From positions 1 to 28,482 of the forward strand of contig UQKO01000032.1 in assembly GCA_900541575.1 (NCBI GenBank): a stretch of DNA of 28,482 nucleotides. The letters are read 5' to 3'. Below, one piece after another: positions 1-7,339 of the stretch. How positions within the stretch are numbered: position 1 is the first letter of the stretch; each line of letters begins with the position of its first letter. The position numbers and the translations under genes were made by a program. Below the pieces are notes generated by a model. That model did no database searches, was not told the origin of the DNA, and was given only the letters and a program-made list of their open reading frames with translations. The DNA comes from an uncultured Prevotella sp. (GTDB lineage: Bacteria; Bacteroidota; Bacteroidia; Bacteroidales; Bacteroidaceae).

Positions 1-64
1 CAACATCAAAATTATCTATCAACACCTCTGGCAATATAGCACGTAATAGTTTTATTGATTCCAT
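1..64 (-). CDS. IS transposase N-terminal protein (partial, ISAon1-like)
   Basis: This is a partial ORF starting with ATG at 64 and open to the left edge (21 codons visible). It begins MESIKLLRAILPE, which resembles from memory the start of the separate N-terminal transposase protein of ISAon1-type elements in Bacteroidetes. Only 21 residues can be read, so no catalytic residues are visible. It lies directly beyond the truncated secreted-protein gene, in keeping with an insertion there. It is too short for the six-frame listing and was found by reading the left edge by hand. Confidence 0.5.
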   Translation of the reverse strand, partial: MESIKLLRAILPEVLIDNFDV

Positions 65-142
65 GATGCAAAGCTACTCAATATGCATGATATGAGCAAG
101 CGCTTTTTACCATCATACCAACCGGAAATATCCGCTGACCCC
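1..142 (-). mobile_element. End of an insertion sequence running off the left edge
   Basis: This is the 5' end of an IS whose transposase is read on the minus strand and leaves the window at base 1. The boundary near 142 is an inference: the secreted-protein frame next to it (113-442) seems to lose family-like sequence after its SSEY residues, and the following minus-strand bases GGGGTCAGCGG (142-132) look like an IS terminus. The other end, the terminal inverted repeat and the target duplication are outside the window, so the family and exact border are unproven. Confidence 0.4.
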
Positions 143-442
143 ATATTCAGAAGATGGAACAAAATCAGGAAAGTCTAATTTTGAACGTCTTGCATCATTT
201 ATATTCCAAGCATCAGTTGGTACTAAAACAGTAGCAGAACTAAATCTCACCCACCCTCCCCATTGTTTAGAACGAGGAACTTTTATCGTAACAATAGTCT
301 CATCGTCAGTTAATTGTACTTTTTCAATAACACATTGATTATTCCGACTTTTAAGAGTTGGAGAATAAGTAGTTTGCCCAAAGAGCATTGAAAAGCTCAT
401 TAAAAGAAAACTTAAAACTAAAAAAGGAATTTGTAAACGCAT
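113..442 (-). CDS. Secreted hypothetical protein, probably truncated by an IS
   Basis: This 109-residue protein of unknown function has an N-terminal signal peptide (MRLQIPFLVLSFLLMSFSMLFGQ; cleavage expected near the Gln) followed by a short beta-rich segment with VIEKVQLTDDETIVTIKVP and WGGWVRFSSATVLVP. I chose the ATG at 442 because it puts the signal peptide at the start; an in-frame ATG at 466 adds eight residues. The body resembles the first third of larger secreted Bacteroidetes proteins in which such a domain continues well past this point. The last residues (GVSGYFRLV) do not fit that pattern and are probably encoded by the IS end, so the gene is likely a broken 5' fragment. The family resemblance is from memory only. 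Confidence 0.5.
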   Translation of the reverse strand: MRLQIPFLVLSFLLMSFSMLFGQTTYSPTLKSRNNQCVIEKVQLTDDETIVTIKVPRSKQWGGWVRFSSATVLVPTDAWNINDARRSKLDFPDFVPSSEYGVSGYFRLV

Positions 443-497
443 ATCATTATATTTTTTTGTTTGCAAAACAAAAAGCGTGAACTGTACGCCACACTCT

Positions 498-615
498 TAC
501 TTGAAGGTCGTAGGAAACCTTGGATACGGATGTAACAATAGCAGCCCACGCTATAGCGTGAGAACCACTATGCTATCCTTGTATCCAATTTGAAAATTTC
601 CTACGTTTTCAAGTA
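498..615. repeat. 118-nt imperfect inverted repeat with central palindrome
   Basis: Outer arms TACTTGAAGGTCGTAGGAAA (498-517) and TTTCCTACGTTTTCAAGTA (597-615) are nearly complementary. Inside them TTGGATAC (520-527) faces GTATCCAA (581-588), ATAGCA (538-543) faces TGCTAT (571-576), and the centre is the perfect 14-bp palindrome CACGCTATAGCGTG (547-560). The whole can fold as one long interrupted hairpin on either strand. It contains no ORF. It may be a miniature non-autonomous transposable element or a REP-type repeat, or the leader of the gene at 113-442. Confidence 0.7.
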
Positions 616-689
616 CAAGATAAGCATAACGCTTCTTTCTTTTCTAATATGTCTTGGATAGAGTTTCCCAAATCCGATTACAAAAGTAC

Positions 690-723
690 AAAAAAGCCGT
701 GATACAGCATACCATTATCACGG
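690..723 (-). terminator. Probable rho-independent terminator after integrase remnant
   Basis: Arms CCGTGATA (697-704) and TATCACGG (716-723) form an 8-bp perfect stem with an 11-nt loop. On the minus strand it is followed by C and six T (plus-strand A690-695). It lies downstream of the minus-strand integrase remnant. A Bacteroidetes-type -7 box (TACTTTTG on the minus strand, 688-681) follows at once and could start a transcript toward 113-442. Confidence 0.55.
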
Positions 724-819
724 ACTTTATTTTGATTTACAACCTAATACCATTATCTTGTTTTCTTGTGGGCACTCCCAATGTTTCCATAAACTCGTTT
801 TTCTTTCGTCTGAACCAAC

Positions 820-1546
820 TTATGTGTGGTTGTCAAACTCGTGCGCCATGATTCTTTTGATTTCATCCTCTGTCAGATATTCCCGTTCCTTAACATTCGG
901 GCTGATATGGAACTGCGCAAACGAATTTCTCGGTATCAGTCCGTTATAGTGCGCACGCATGACCACGCCTTTCAGCCACATGCAGTTCAGCCAGATGGTG
1001 GCGTTTTTCAGTCCCCGTTCAGCCGTAAGATAAGCCGCAAATTCCTTGATGAAGTCGGGCGTAAGTTCCAGCATGGACATGTCCGTCCGTCTGTAGAATG
1101 ACTTGATAAAGGCTGCGACATAGTTCCTTGCCCTTACCATGACCTTGTATGTGCCGATGCTGCGGTCTTTGCCGACACGTTTCAGGAAGTTGGCGCAATC
1201 CTAGTCAAAAGCCTTTATCAGTGTCTCATACTCGCTTCCTACTCCTTGGTAGGCATTGCGCACCATTTCTGCAGTTACGTATGCCTCTCGGTCGGATATG
1301 CGCTGATAGTGCTTGATGATTTGCGCCTTGATGTTGTCCAATACCAGATTGATGTTCCGTGCTTCAGCACTCTTGCCTTTGGCTCGGTTTCCTTTCGCAT
1401 CCCAAAGGGTTTTCGGGAAGGTCTGCTTGCAACAGAACTGCGCCACAGTACCGTTGATTGTCACTCGTCCCATGATGGGGGGAGATACCATCTTTCTCCT
1501 TGCTGCCGTTCACGTAGAACAGCACTTTGAATGTACTTCTTGTCAT
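820..1546 (-). pseudogene. Degenerate tyrosine recombinase (integrase) remnant
   Basis: Read together, three minus-strand pieces give the N-terminal arm-binding and SAM-like core-binding regions of a Bacteroides-type mobile-element integrase: MTRSTFKVLFYVNGSKEKDG (from ATG 1546), then GRVTINGTVAQFCCKQTFP...LWDAKGNRAKG, then VRARNYVAAFIKSFYRRTD...ISPNVKEREYLTEDEIKRIM. Three lesions are visible. A run of six C (plus G1477-1482) breaks the frame, and five would restore it. A TAG at 1203-1201 interrupts the frame between KAFD and DCANFLKR. The ORF ends in a TAA just after EFDNHT, so the whole catalytic domain (Arg, His-x-x-Arg, Tyr) is missing. It is a dead remnant of an integrated element. A -7 box (TAACTTTG, 1570-1563) is still present 16 nt before the old start. 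Confidence 0.85.
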
Positions 1547-1975
1547 ACTCGTTTTTTGTTTACAAAGTTAAATATCAACGAGTTAGACCTTGATACGCAA
1601 ATCGGTGACAAACGGTGCAATAGCATCTCTCATATGTTAAATCTTACTCTTTCACGGGTAATGATTTGCAAACCATTCTTCTTCTTAAATCCGCTTTTCT
1701 TTGCGTTTTCCGATTTTTCGGCTTGTCATCATTTGACATCGTAACGACTCTGATATTAAGTTGTTTAGCGTCATTTCTCCCGTTTTTCGAGGTTATTCCA
1801 GAGATTTTCAGTAATTTTGTCCTTGCTAATCATTAGTATTTTGTTTTTTTTCTACTATAAAGTTACTAATAATCAATGAATTAGCAAAGAGTAAAACGAA
1901 CTATTTTAGCTTGTTTTACCCTATTTTTTTACGCAATCCTTATCCCTAACTCGCGTCTATAGGTAACACAACACA
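1547..1975. other. Gene-free spacer between integrase remnant and leu operon
   Basis: About 430 bp without a convincing gene. It is AT-rich with T- and A-runs. An ORF on the plus strand spans part of it, but it overlaps the integrase remnant and looks like random translation. The only signal seen is the old integrase promoter box at 1563-1570. Confidence 0.5.
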
Positions 1976-2030
1976 GACAGGCGATGAACGAATAGCTCTT
2001 CTAGCAGAGCGTGTTCGTTCATCGCCTGTC
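1976..2030 (-). terminator. Long hairpin after leuB, probable operon end
   Basis: A perfect 17-bp stem, GACAGGCGATGAACGAA (1976-1992) against TTCGTTCATCGCCTGTC (2014-2030), encloses a loop that holds a second small stem (GCTCT/AGAGC). It starts 36 nt beyond the leuB stop. There is no clear U-tract on the minus-strand side, so it may act as a 3'-end stabiliser or need a factor. Confidence 0.5.
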
Positions 2031-2065
2031 CGTGAATGTACATTTCTTAGCGAATCGTGGGCTAC

Positions 2066-3127
2066 TTAGTGCTTCTTAATCCAATCAACAATCCATGCGC
2101 CTACTTCCTTGGTACCATATTTTTCACCACCTTTCACTTGTATTTCAGGAGTGCGCACGTTGCTATCTAGACTAGCATCAACAGCAGCACGAATTAAACG
2201 TCCCTCTTCCATGAGGTTGAAATATTCAAAGAGCATAGCAACGGAGAGTATCTGCGCCAAGGGGTTGGCAATATTCAATCCCTTAGCCTGCGGCCACGAG
2301 CCATGAATCGGTTCAAACACGGGTGTACTCTCTCCCGTAGAAGCAGAGGGAAGTAGTCCCATAGACCCCGTGATGCACGAACCCTCATCAGTAAGGATAT
2401 CTCCAAAAGTATTTTCAGTGACCATCACGTCGAAGAAGGTTGGCTCTTGAATCATACGCATTGAAGCATTATCTACGTACATGAAGTCGGTCGTGATGTC
2501 GGGATACTGCGGAGCCATTTCCTGAGCCACCTTGCGCCACAAGCGCGACGATGCCAACACGTTGGCCTTGTCCACCACGGTGAGGTGTTTGCGTCGACGT
2601 CCCGCATATTCATAAGCCACCTTGAGGATGCGTTCCACTTCGTGACGTGAGTAAGCATTCGTATCATAGGCATAGTCGTCACCCTCCTTCTTCTCGCCGA
2701 AGTACATACCGCCGGTGAGTTCACGGATGCACACGAAGTCGGCACCACGCACGAGCTCGTCTTTCAAGGGAGATTTATGGATCAGGCAGTCAAACGTCTG
2801 CACGGGACGGATGTTAGCAAAAAGCCCCAACTTCTTACGCATGGCGAGCAATCCCTGTTCGGGGCGCACCTTAGCATTGGGATTATTGTCAAACTTAGGA
2901 TCACCCACGGAGGAGAACAACACGGCGTCGGCCTCCTTGCAAGCCTCGTAAGTCTCTTCAGGGAAAGGATCGCCCACGGCATCGATAGCTGCAGCGCCCA
3001 CGAGAGCCTGCTTGTAAGTTACTTCGTGTCCAAACTTCTGACATACGGCAGTCATCACTGCCACGCCCTGTTCGGATATTTCAGGACCGATGCCATCACC
3101 GGCCAATACAGCTATGTTCAGTTTCAT
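2066..3127 (-). CDS. leuB: 3-isopropylmalate dehydrogenase
   Basis: A cytoplasmic enzyme that oxidises and decarboxylates (2R,3S)-3-isopropylmalate to 2-oxoisocaproate with NAD+, the third step of leucine synthesis. The 353-residue length is normal. Family motifs are in order: AVLAGDGIGPEI near the N-terminus, ELTGGMYFGE, the catalytic VDKANVLASSRLWR segment, and DNASMRMIQ followed by TENTFGDILTDE, which carries the metal-binding Asp residues. PIHGSWPQAKGLNIANPLAQ near the C-terminus belongs to the nucleotide-binding region. The ATG at 3127 lies inside the 3' end of leuD (32-nt overlap), which suggests translational coupling. It is the last gene of leuA-C-D-B and is followed by a long hairpin. 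Confidence 0.97.
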   Translation of the reverse strand: MKLNIAVLAGDGIGPEISEQGVAVMTAVCQKFGHEVTYKQALVGAAAIDAVGDPFPEETYEACKEADAVLFSSVGDPKFDNNPNAKVRPEQGLLAMRKKLGLFANIRPVQTFDCLIHKSPLKDELVRGADFVCIRELTGGMYFGEKKEGDDYAYDTNAYSRHEVERILKVAYEYAGRRRKHLTVVDKANVLASSRLWRKVAQEMAPQYPDITTDFMYVDNASMRMIQEPTFFDVMVTENTFGDILTDEGSCITGSMGLLPSASTGESTPVFEPIHGSWPQAKGLNIANPLAQILSVAMLFEYFNLMEEGRLIRAAVDASLDSNVRTPEIQVKGGEKYGTKEVGAWIVDWIKKH

Positions 3128-3695
3128 ACGTTTCTATCTTATCTTTATTGTTTACTAAAAAGTCAATGTCGTCGAGTCCATTCTCAAGACAATATTTCTT
3201 ATAGCCATTGATATCGAATTGTTCACTTTCTCCAGTAGCTTCGTTAGTAATAGTCTGGTTGGGCAAGTCCACCTTTACCTTCATCTTAGGATTGGCCTTG
3301 ATGCTACTAAAGAGGGAAGCGAGAAAATTCTCACTCACCACCACGGGCAACACAAAATTGTTAAGTTCATTCTGCTTATGAATATCGGCAAAGAAGGAAC
3401 TCACCACAACTCGAAATCCATAGCCAGCAATAGCCCACGCCGCGTGTTCTCTACTCGAACCACAACCAAAGTTCTTGCCAGCCACGAGCACCTCACCACT
3501 ATAAGTGGGATCGTTGAGCACAAAGTCTTTTTTGGTACCATCGGGGTTGTAGCGCCAATCGCGGAAGAGGTTGTCGCCAAAACCTTCCTTATCTGTGGCC
3601 TTGAGGAAACGAGCGGGTATGATTTGATCCGTGTCCACATTCTCTAGGGGAAGGGGCACACAGCAACTTTCTATGATATTGAATTTCTGTCTCAT
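3096..3695 (-). CDS. leuD: 3-isopropylmalate dehydratase small subunit
   Basis: The small (swivel-domain) subunit of isopropylmalate isomerase; with LeuC it interconverts 2- and 3-isopropylmalate. The 199 residues fit the family. Visible motifs are NVDTDQIIPARFLK near the N-terminus and GKNFGCGSSREHAAWAI in the substrate-binding region. I chose the ATG at 3695 (MRQKFNII); a GTG two codons upstream (3701) would add only two residues. The gene lies 72 nt after leuC and overlaps leuB by 32 nt. A copy of the AACCTCAAAACT-type intergenic repeat lies just upstream. Confidence 0.96.
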   Translation of the reverse strand: MRQKFNIIESCCVPLPLENVDTDQIIPARFLKATDKEGFGDNLFRDWRYNPDGTKKDFVLNDPTYSGEVLVAGKNFGCGSSREHAAWAIAGYGFRVVVSSFFADIHKQNELNNFVLPVVVSENFLASLFSSIKANPKMKVKVDLPNQTITNEATGESEQFDINGYKKYCLENGLDDIDFLVNNKDKIETYETEHSCIGR

Positions 3696-3767
3696 CTTCA
3701 CAAAGTTTGAAGTTTTGAGGTTATAAGGTTCTAAGTTATAAAGGAGCCTTTTACTCAGTATTTTTCC

Positions 3768-5144
3768 TTACATCAACTCTCTCGGATCAGTGATAACCCC
3801 CGTCACGGCAGCAGCAGCAGCCACGAGGGGAGAAGCCAAGCAAGTGCGAGCGCCGGGTCCTTGACGTCCCTCGAAGTTACGGTTCGAGGTAGATACGCAG
3901 AGTTTTCCCGCGGGAATTTTATCATCATTCATGGCTAAGCAAGCAGAGCATCCTGGTTGACGAATTTCAAAGCCTGCCTCCATCAATATTTTATCTATTC
4001 CTTCGGCTTCAATCTGGCGCATTACGGGCCACGAACCTGGCACGAGCCAAGCAGTCAGACCTGTGGCCTTCTTTCGTCCCTTAACAATAGATGCAAAAGC
4101 GCGGAAATCCTCTATGCGGCCATTGGTGCAAGCACCGAGAAACACGTAATCTACTTTTTTCCCAATCATCTGCTCACCTTCAGCAAACTGCATATAGGCT
4201 AGTGCTTTTTTGTCCGATTCGGTCTGCGCAGCAGGAATTTGCTGTGTAATACCAATACCCATACCCGGGTTGGTGCCATAGGTAATCATGGGCTCTATGT
4301 CGGCAGCGTCGAAGGTCACTTCCTTGTCGAACACGGCATCATCGTCCGTGCGGAGCTTCTTCCACTCCTCTACGGCCTTATCCCAATCCTCGCCCTTCGG
4401 AGCAAAGGGTCTGCCCTTGATATACTCGAATGTCACCTCGTCGGGGGCTACCAATCCACCGCGAGCACCCATCTCGATAGAGAGGTTGCACAGCGTGAGT
4501 CGTCCCTCCATAGAAAGTGAACGAATGGCAGAACCGGCGTACTCCACGAAGTAGCCCGTGGCACCGCTTGTGGTGATCTGGCTCATCAGGTAGAGCGCCA
4601 CATCCTTAGCCGTAACGCCCTGTCCGAGAAGTCCTTCCACATTGATGCGCATAGCCTTAGGTTTGGCTTGGAGAATACACTGCGAAGCCATAACCATCTC
4701 TACTTCCGACGTGCCGATTCCGAAGGCGATAGCGCCCATAGCACCATGGGTAGAAGTGTGGGAATCACCACAGACGATGGTCATGCCAGGGAGTGAAAGT
4801 CCTTGTTCGGGGCCTACTACGTGGATGATACCATTGTTGGGATGCATCATGCCCCAATAGCTCAGTCCGAAGTCGTGAGCATTCTGTGTGAGCGTATCTA
4901 CTTGCTTACGCGATACGGGGTCGGCTATAGGTTTGTCTTGATCGTGCGTCGGTGTGTTGTGATCGGGCATACAGAATATCTGCTTCGGACGGAAGCATTG
5001 CAACCCGCGCTGACGCAATCCAGCGAAAGCCTGTGGACTCGTCACCTCATGAGCATAGAGGCGATCTATATAAAGTTGGTCAGGACCATCGTCAACGTGT
5101 TGCACCACGTGGCTGTCCCATATTTTAGAAAAGAGTGTTGGCAT
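3768..5144 (-). CDS. leuC: 3-isopropylmalate dehydratase large subunit
   Basis: The catalytic, [4Fe-4S]-containing subunit of isopropylmalate isomerase (aconitase family), acting with LeuD in the second step of leucine synthesis. At 458 residues it is close to the usual 465. The motif DHNTPTHDQ is near residue 60, CGDSHTSTHGAMGAIAFGIG near residue 130, and the cluster ligands are in FLGACTNGR and in the pair PGCSACLAMN further on. It starts MPTLFSKIWDSHVV, the standard N-terminus of the family. It follows leuA after a 132-nt gap filled by an inverted intergenic repeat. Confidence 0.97.
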   Translation of the reverse strand: MPTLFSKIWDSHVVQHVDDGPDQLYIDRLYAHEVTSPQAFAGLRQRGLQCFRPKQIFCMPDHNTPTHDQDKPIADPVSRKQVDTLTQNAHDFGLSYWGMMHPNNGIIHVVGPEQGLSLPGMTIVCGDSHTSTHGAMGAIAFGIGTSEVEMVMASQCILQAKPKAMRINVEGLLGQGVTAKDVALYLMSQITTSGATGYFVEYAGSAIRSLSMEGRLTLCNLSIEMGARGGLVAPDEVTFEYIKGRPFAPKGEDWDKAVEEWKKLRTDDDAVFDKEVTFDAADIEPMITYGTNPGMGIGITQQIPAAQTESDKKALAYMQFAEGEQMIGKKVDYVFLGACTNGRIEDFRAFASIVKGRKKATGLTAWLVPGSWPVMRQIEAEGIDKILMEAGFEIRQPGCSACLAMNDDKIPAGKLCVSTSNRNFEGRQGPGARTCLASPLVAAAAAVTGVITDPRELM

Positions 5145-5157
5145 AGCATTATGTAGC

Positions 5158-5273
5158 TTGGAGTTTTAAGGTTATGAGGCTATAACGAAAGTTTAATAGT
5201 GGTTGATGGTAACTTTATAACCTCAAACCATTAAACTCCAGACTCCGCTCATAACCTCAAAACTTTAAACTAA
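5158..5273. repeat. AACCTCAAAACT-type repeats forming an inverted pair between leuA and leuC
   Basis: GAGTTTTAAGGTTATGAG (5161-5178) faces CTCATAACCTCAAAACTTT (5249-5267), with a further copy CTTTATAACCTCAAA at 5211-5225 between them. The same word family occurs at 3704-3741 before leuD and at 21305-21450 before the FMN-binding gene. In the leu operon mRNA it could fold into a hairpin in the untranslated gap. Possible roles are mRNA processing or a passive dispersed repeat. Confidence 0.6.
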
Positions 5274-5276
5274 CTT

Positions 5277-6770
5277 TTAGTGTTTAAAACTATTGATTGC
5301 GTCGATATAGGCCTCTACGCTGGCTGCCACGATGTCGGTATTGGCACCGAATCCGTAGTATACGGAGCCATCGTATTCCACCTGCATGTGCACCTTGCCC
5401 ACATCGTCCGAACCCTTATTGATGGCCTGGATAGTAAACTCTTTGAGCGTCATCTTACGCTTGATGATGTCCTTCACAGCGTTGATGGCAGCATCCACGG
5501 GGCCATTGCCTTCAGCTGCAGCGCGGAACTTTTCTCCAGCAATATCAAGGATGATGGCAGCTACGGGGCGTACACCATGTCCTGAAGTCACTTGCAAATA
5601 GTCAAGTTTGATGCTGTGAGAGGCTGAACGCTCTGCTCCAGCAAGCACAAGAATATCGTCATCGGTTACCTCTTTCTTCTTGTCAGCCAAGAGGAGGAAT
5701 TGCTGATAGATTGCGTTGAGTTTCTCGTCGTTCACTTCCACTCCAAGCACCTCTAAACGATGTTTTAGTGCGGCATGTCCCGAACGTGCGGTGAGGATGA
5801 TAGAGTTGTCATCAATACCCACATCCTTGGGATTGATAATCTCGTAAGTCTCTACATTCTTGAGCACGCCATCTTGGTGTATACCGCTAGAGTGAGCAAA
5901 TGCGTTACGTCCCACAATGGCTTTATTGGCTTGCACGGGCATGTTCATAAGCGAACTTACCATACGCGAAGTGGCTGCAATCTTCTGCGTGTTGATATTC
6001 GTGTCAATATTGAGGTGGTGACACTTGAGAATCATAGCAATCTCTTCTTCAGCGGTGTTGCCCGCACGCTCGCCAATACCATTGATAGTCACCTCCACTT
6101 GGCGTGCACCGTTGAGCACGCCCTCGAGCGTACAAGCTGTAGCCATACCAAGGTCGTTGTGGCAGTGGGTGGAAAGAATGGCTTTGTCCACTCCATCGAC
6201 ATGCTCCATGAGATACTTAATCTTCTCGCCATACTCATGGGGAAGGCAATAGCCCGTGGTATCAGGAATGTTCACCACGGTGGCGCCGGCTTTAATCACA
6301 GCCTCTACCACGCGAGCCAAGTACTCATTGTCCGTACGGCCTGCGTCTTCGGCATAGAATTCTACGTCTTCCACGTAGCGCTTGGCATACTTCACAGCGG
6401 CTACAGCACGCTCGATGATTTCCTCACGGGTGGAGTTGAACTTATACTTGATATGACTATCACTTGTGCCGATACCCGTATGAATGCGCTTGTGCTTGGC
6501 ATACTTTAGTGCTTCTGCAGCGCAGTCGATGTCCTTCTCTACGGCACGTGTCAGTGCGCAGATGGTGGGCCAAGTCACTGCCTTAGATATTTCAATGACT
6601 GAATTGAAGTCGCCCGGACTCGAGATGGGGAATCCTGCTTCGATGACGTCTACGCCCAACTGCTCGAGTTGTTTGGCCACTTGAATCTTCTCAACCGTGT
6701 TGAGTTGGCAACCGGGCACCTGTTCGCCATCGCGGAGCGTGGTGTCGAAAATGTAAAGTCTGTCGCTCAT
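5277..6770 (-). CDS. leuA: 2-isopropylmalate synthase
   Basis: Condenses acetyl-CoA with 2-oxoisovalerate to 2-isopropylmalate, the first committed step of leucine synthesis. The 497 residues match the long form. It has the HMGL-like TIM barrel (FDTTLRDGEQVPGC at the N-terminus, STHCHNDLGMATA with metal-binding His residues, NGIGERAGN) and the C-terminal LeuA dimer/feedback domain after SGIHQDGVLKN and TARSGHAALKHRL. The frame stays open upstream to 6824, but the ATG at 6770 (MSDRLYIFDTTLRDG) is the family start, and the upstream codons run toward the attenuator terminator. First structural gene of the operon, 41 nt after the terminator T-tract. Both feedback inhibition and attenuation by leucine are likely. 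Confidence 0.97.
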   Translation of the reverse strand: MSDRLYIFDTTLRDGEQVPGCQLNTVEKIQVAKQLEQLGVDVIEAGFPISSPGDFNSVIEISKAVTWPTICALTRAVEKDIDCAAEALKYAKHKRIHTGIGTSDSHIKYKFNSTREEIIERAVAAVKYAKRYVEDVEFYAEDAGRTDNEYLARVVEAVIKAGATVVNIPDTTGYCLPHEYGEKIKYLMEHVDGVDKAILSTHCHNDLGMATACTLEGVLNGARQVEVTINGIGERAGNTAEEEIAMILKCHHLNIDTNINTQKIAATSRMVSSLMNMPVQANKAIVGRNAFAHSSGIHQDGVLKNVETYEIINPKDVGIDDNSIILTARSGHAALKHRLEVLGVEVNDEKLNAIYQQFLLLADKKKEVTDDDILVLAGAERSASHSIKLDYLQVTSGHGVRPVAAIILDIAGEKFRAAAEGNGPVDAAINAVKDIIKRKMTLKEFTIQAINKGSDDVGKVHMQVEYDGSVYYGFGANTDIVAASVEAYIDAINSFKH

Positions 6771-6811
6771 ATCGTATTTGTTTTTTTCTTTGTTCCTTTG
6801 TTTGTAGTGAT

Positions 6812-6851
6812 AAAAAATCCTCACTTGCGCTCTATGCGGAAGTGAGGATTT
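6812..6851 (-). terminator. Attenuator terminator before leuA
   Basis: On the minus strand AAATCCTCACTTCCGC (6851-6836) pairs with GCGCAAGTGAGGATTT (6830-6815) and runs into six T (6817-6812). This is a textbook intrinsic terminator, but it sits between the promoter and leuA. Its 5' arm (6846-6836) can pair instead with GCGGGAGTGAG at 6928-6918, so termination should be conditional. Confidence 0.85.
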
Positions 6852-6928
6852 ATGCGTGTACAGGCGTACAACCTATGCCATGTGGCATCTGTGTGCCTTA
6901 ATCATCAAGACACGTCTCTCACTCCCGC
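6836..6928 (-). promoter_or_regulatory. Antiterminator pairing of the leu leader
   Basis: On the minus strand GCGGGAGTGAG (6928-6918), which overlaps the stop codon of the leader ORF, can pair over 11 positions (one G-U) with CTCACTTCCGC (6846-6836), the 5' arm of the terminator. The two pairings exclude each other. A ribosome finishing the leader would cover the first segment and let the terminator form; one stalled at the Leu codons would leave it free. Small hairpins GCGTACgttagGTACGC (6943-6927) and ATGCC/GGCAT lie in the same leader. Confidence 0.7.
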
Positions 6929-6987
6929 GTACCTAACGTACGCAAGCTAAGCAAATTGCGAAGTCGGAAGTAAGATGTGTAAGCCAT
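6919..6987 (-). CDS. leuL: Leucine-rich leader peptide of the leu operon
   Basis: A 22-codon ORF (ATG 6987, TGA 6921-6919) lies 23-30 nt after a predicted -7 box and before the attenuator terminator. Five of 22 residues are Leu, four of them in the stretch NLLSLRTL (residues 11-18), with Leu codons CTT, TTG, CTT, TTG, TTA. Position, size, composition and the stop codon inside the antiterminator segment all fit a cis-acting leader read by the ribosome to sense charged tRNA-Leu. It is too short to be found by usual gene callers. The symbol is by functional analogy with the enterobacterial leader, not by sequence homology. Confidence 0.7.
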   Translation of the reverse strand: MAYTSYFRLRNLLSLRTLGTRE

Positions 6988-7009
6988 GTATTGTATCGTT
7001 TTGTGAGGG

Positions 7010-7038
7010 CAAAGTTATAAATTTAAAACAAATTGCAA
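7010..7038 (-). promoter_or_regulatory. Promoter of the leu operon
   Basis: On the minus strand the box TAACTTTG (7017-7010) matches the Bacteroidetes -7 consensus TAnnTTTG. A TTG (7038-7036) lies 18 nt upstream as a -33 element. Transcription would start near 7003, about 15 nt before the leader ORF. Confidence 0.6.
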
Positions 7039-7292
7039 GCATTTTTTCTATAAAAAATAATAGAAAGTAAGATTTTGGTCGGAAAATATTATTCTTTGAG
7101 CACGGAAGTAGTTCTGTTAAGAGCCTGACCATTAGTCTAAAAAGTGTCCTTCTATCTTCTTATCACATGACAAGCCTGTAAGTCTACAGTACATTCTTTT
7201 TTTCAATAGAAAGGCGCATCATAAATTGGGAAGCGAACAAGAAAAAGCAGGAGCGGAGCAAGCATGTAAGTGTACAAATAAAAAAATAAGCG

Positions 7293-7300
7293 TAACTTTG
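7293..7300 (+). promoter_or_regulatory. -7 box upstream of the chromate transporter pair
   Basis: TAACTTTG fits the Bacteroidetes -7 consensus and is followed by eight C. It lies 40 nt before the ATG at 7340 and inside a longer reading frame, which argues that the upstream in-frame codons (from 7226) are not translated. No clear TTG is found at the usual -33 distance. Confidence 0.45.
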
Positions 7301-7339
7301 CCCCCCCCAATAGTAACGACAAAGAGATACGAAAACCCA

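Noticed and set aside
1313..1744. 143-codon plus-strand ORF
   Set aside because: Half of it is antisense to the integrase remnant and the rest is low-complexity Phe/Leu-rich translation of AT-rich DNA.
5775..6509. 244-codon plus-strand ORF antisense to leuA
   Set aside because: A shadow of leuA with no recognisable motif or upstream signal.
7226..7339. N-terminal extension of the first CHR protein
   Set aside because: It is polar, unlike the family start, and contains a promoter -7 box; the ATG at 7340 fits better.
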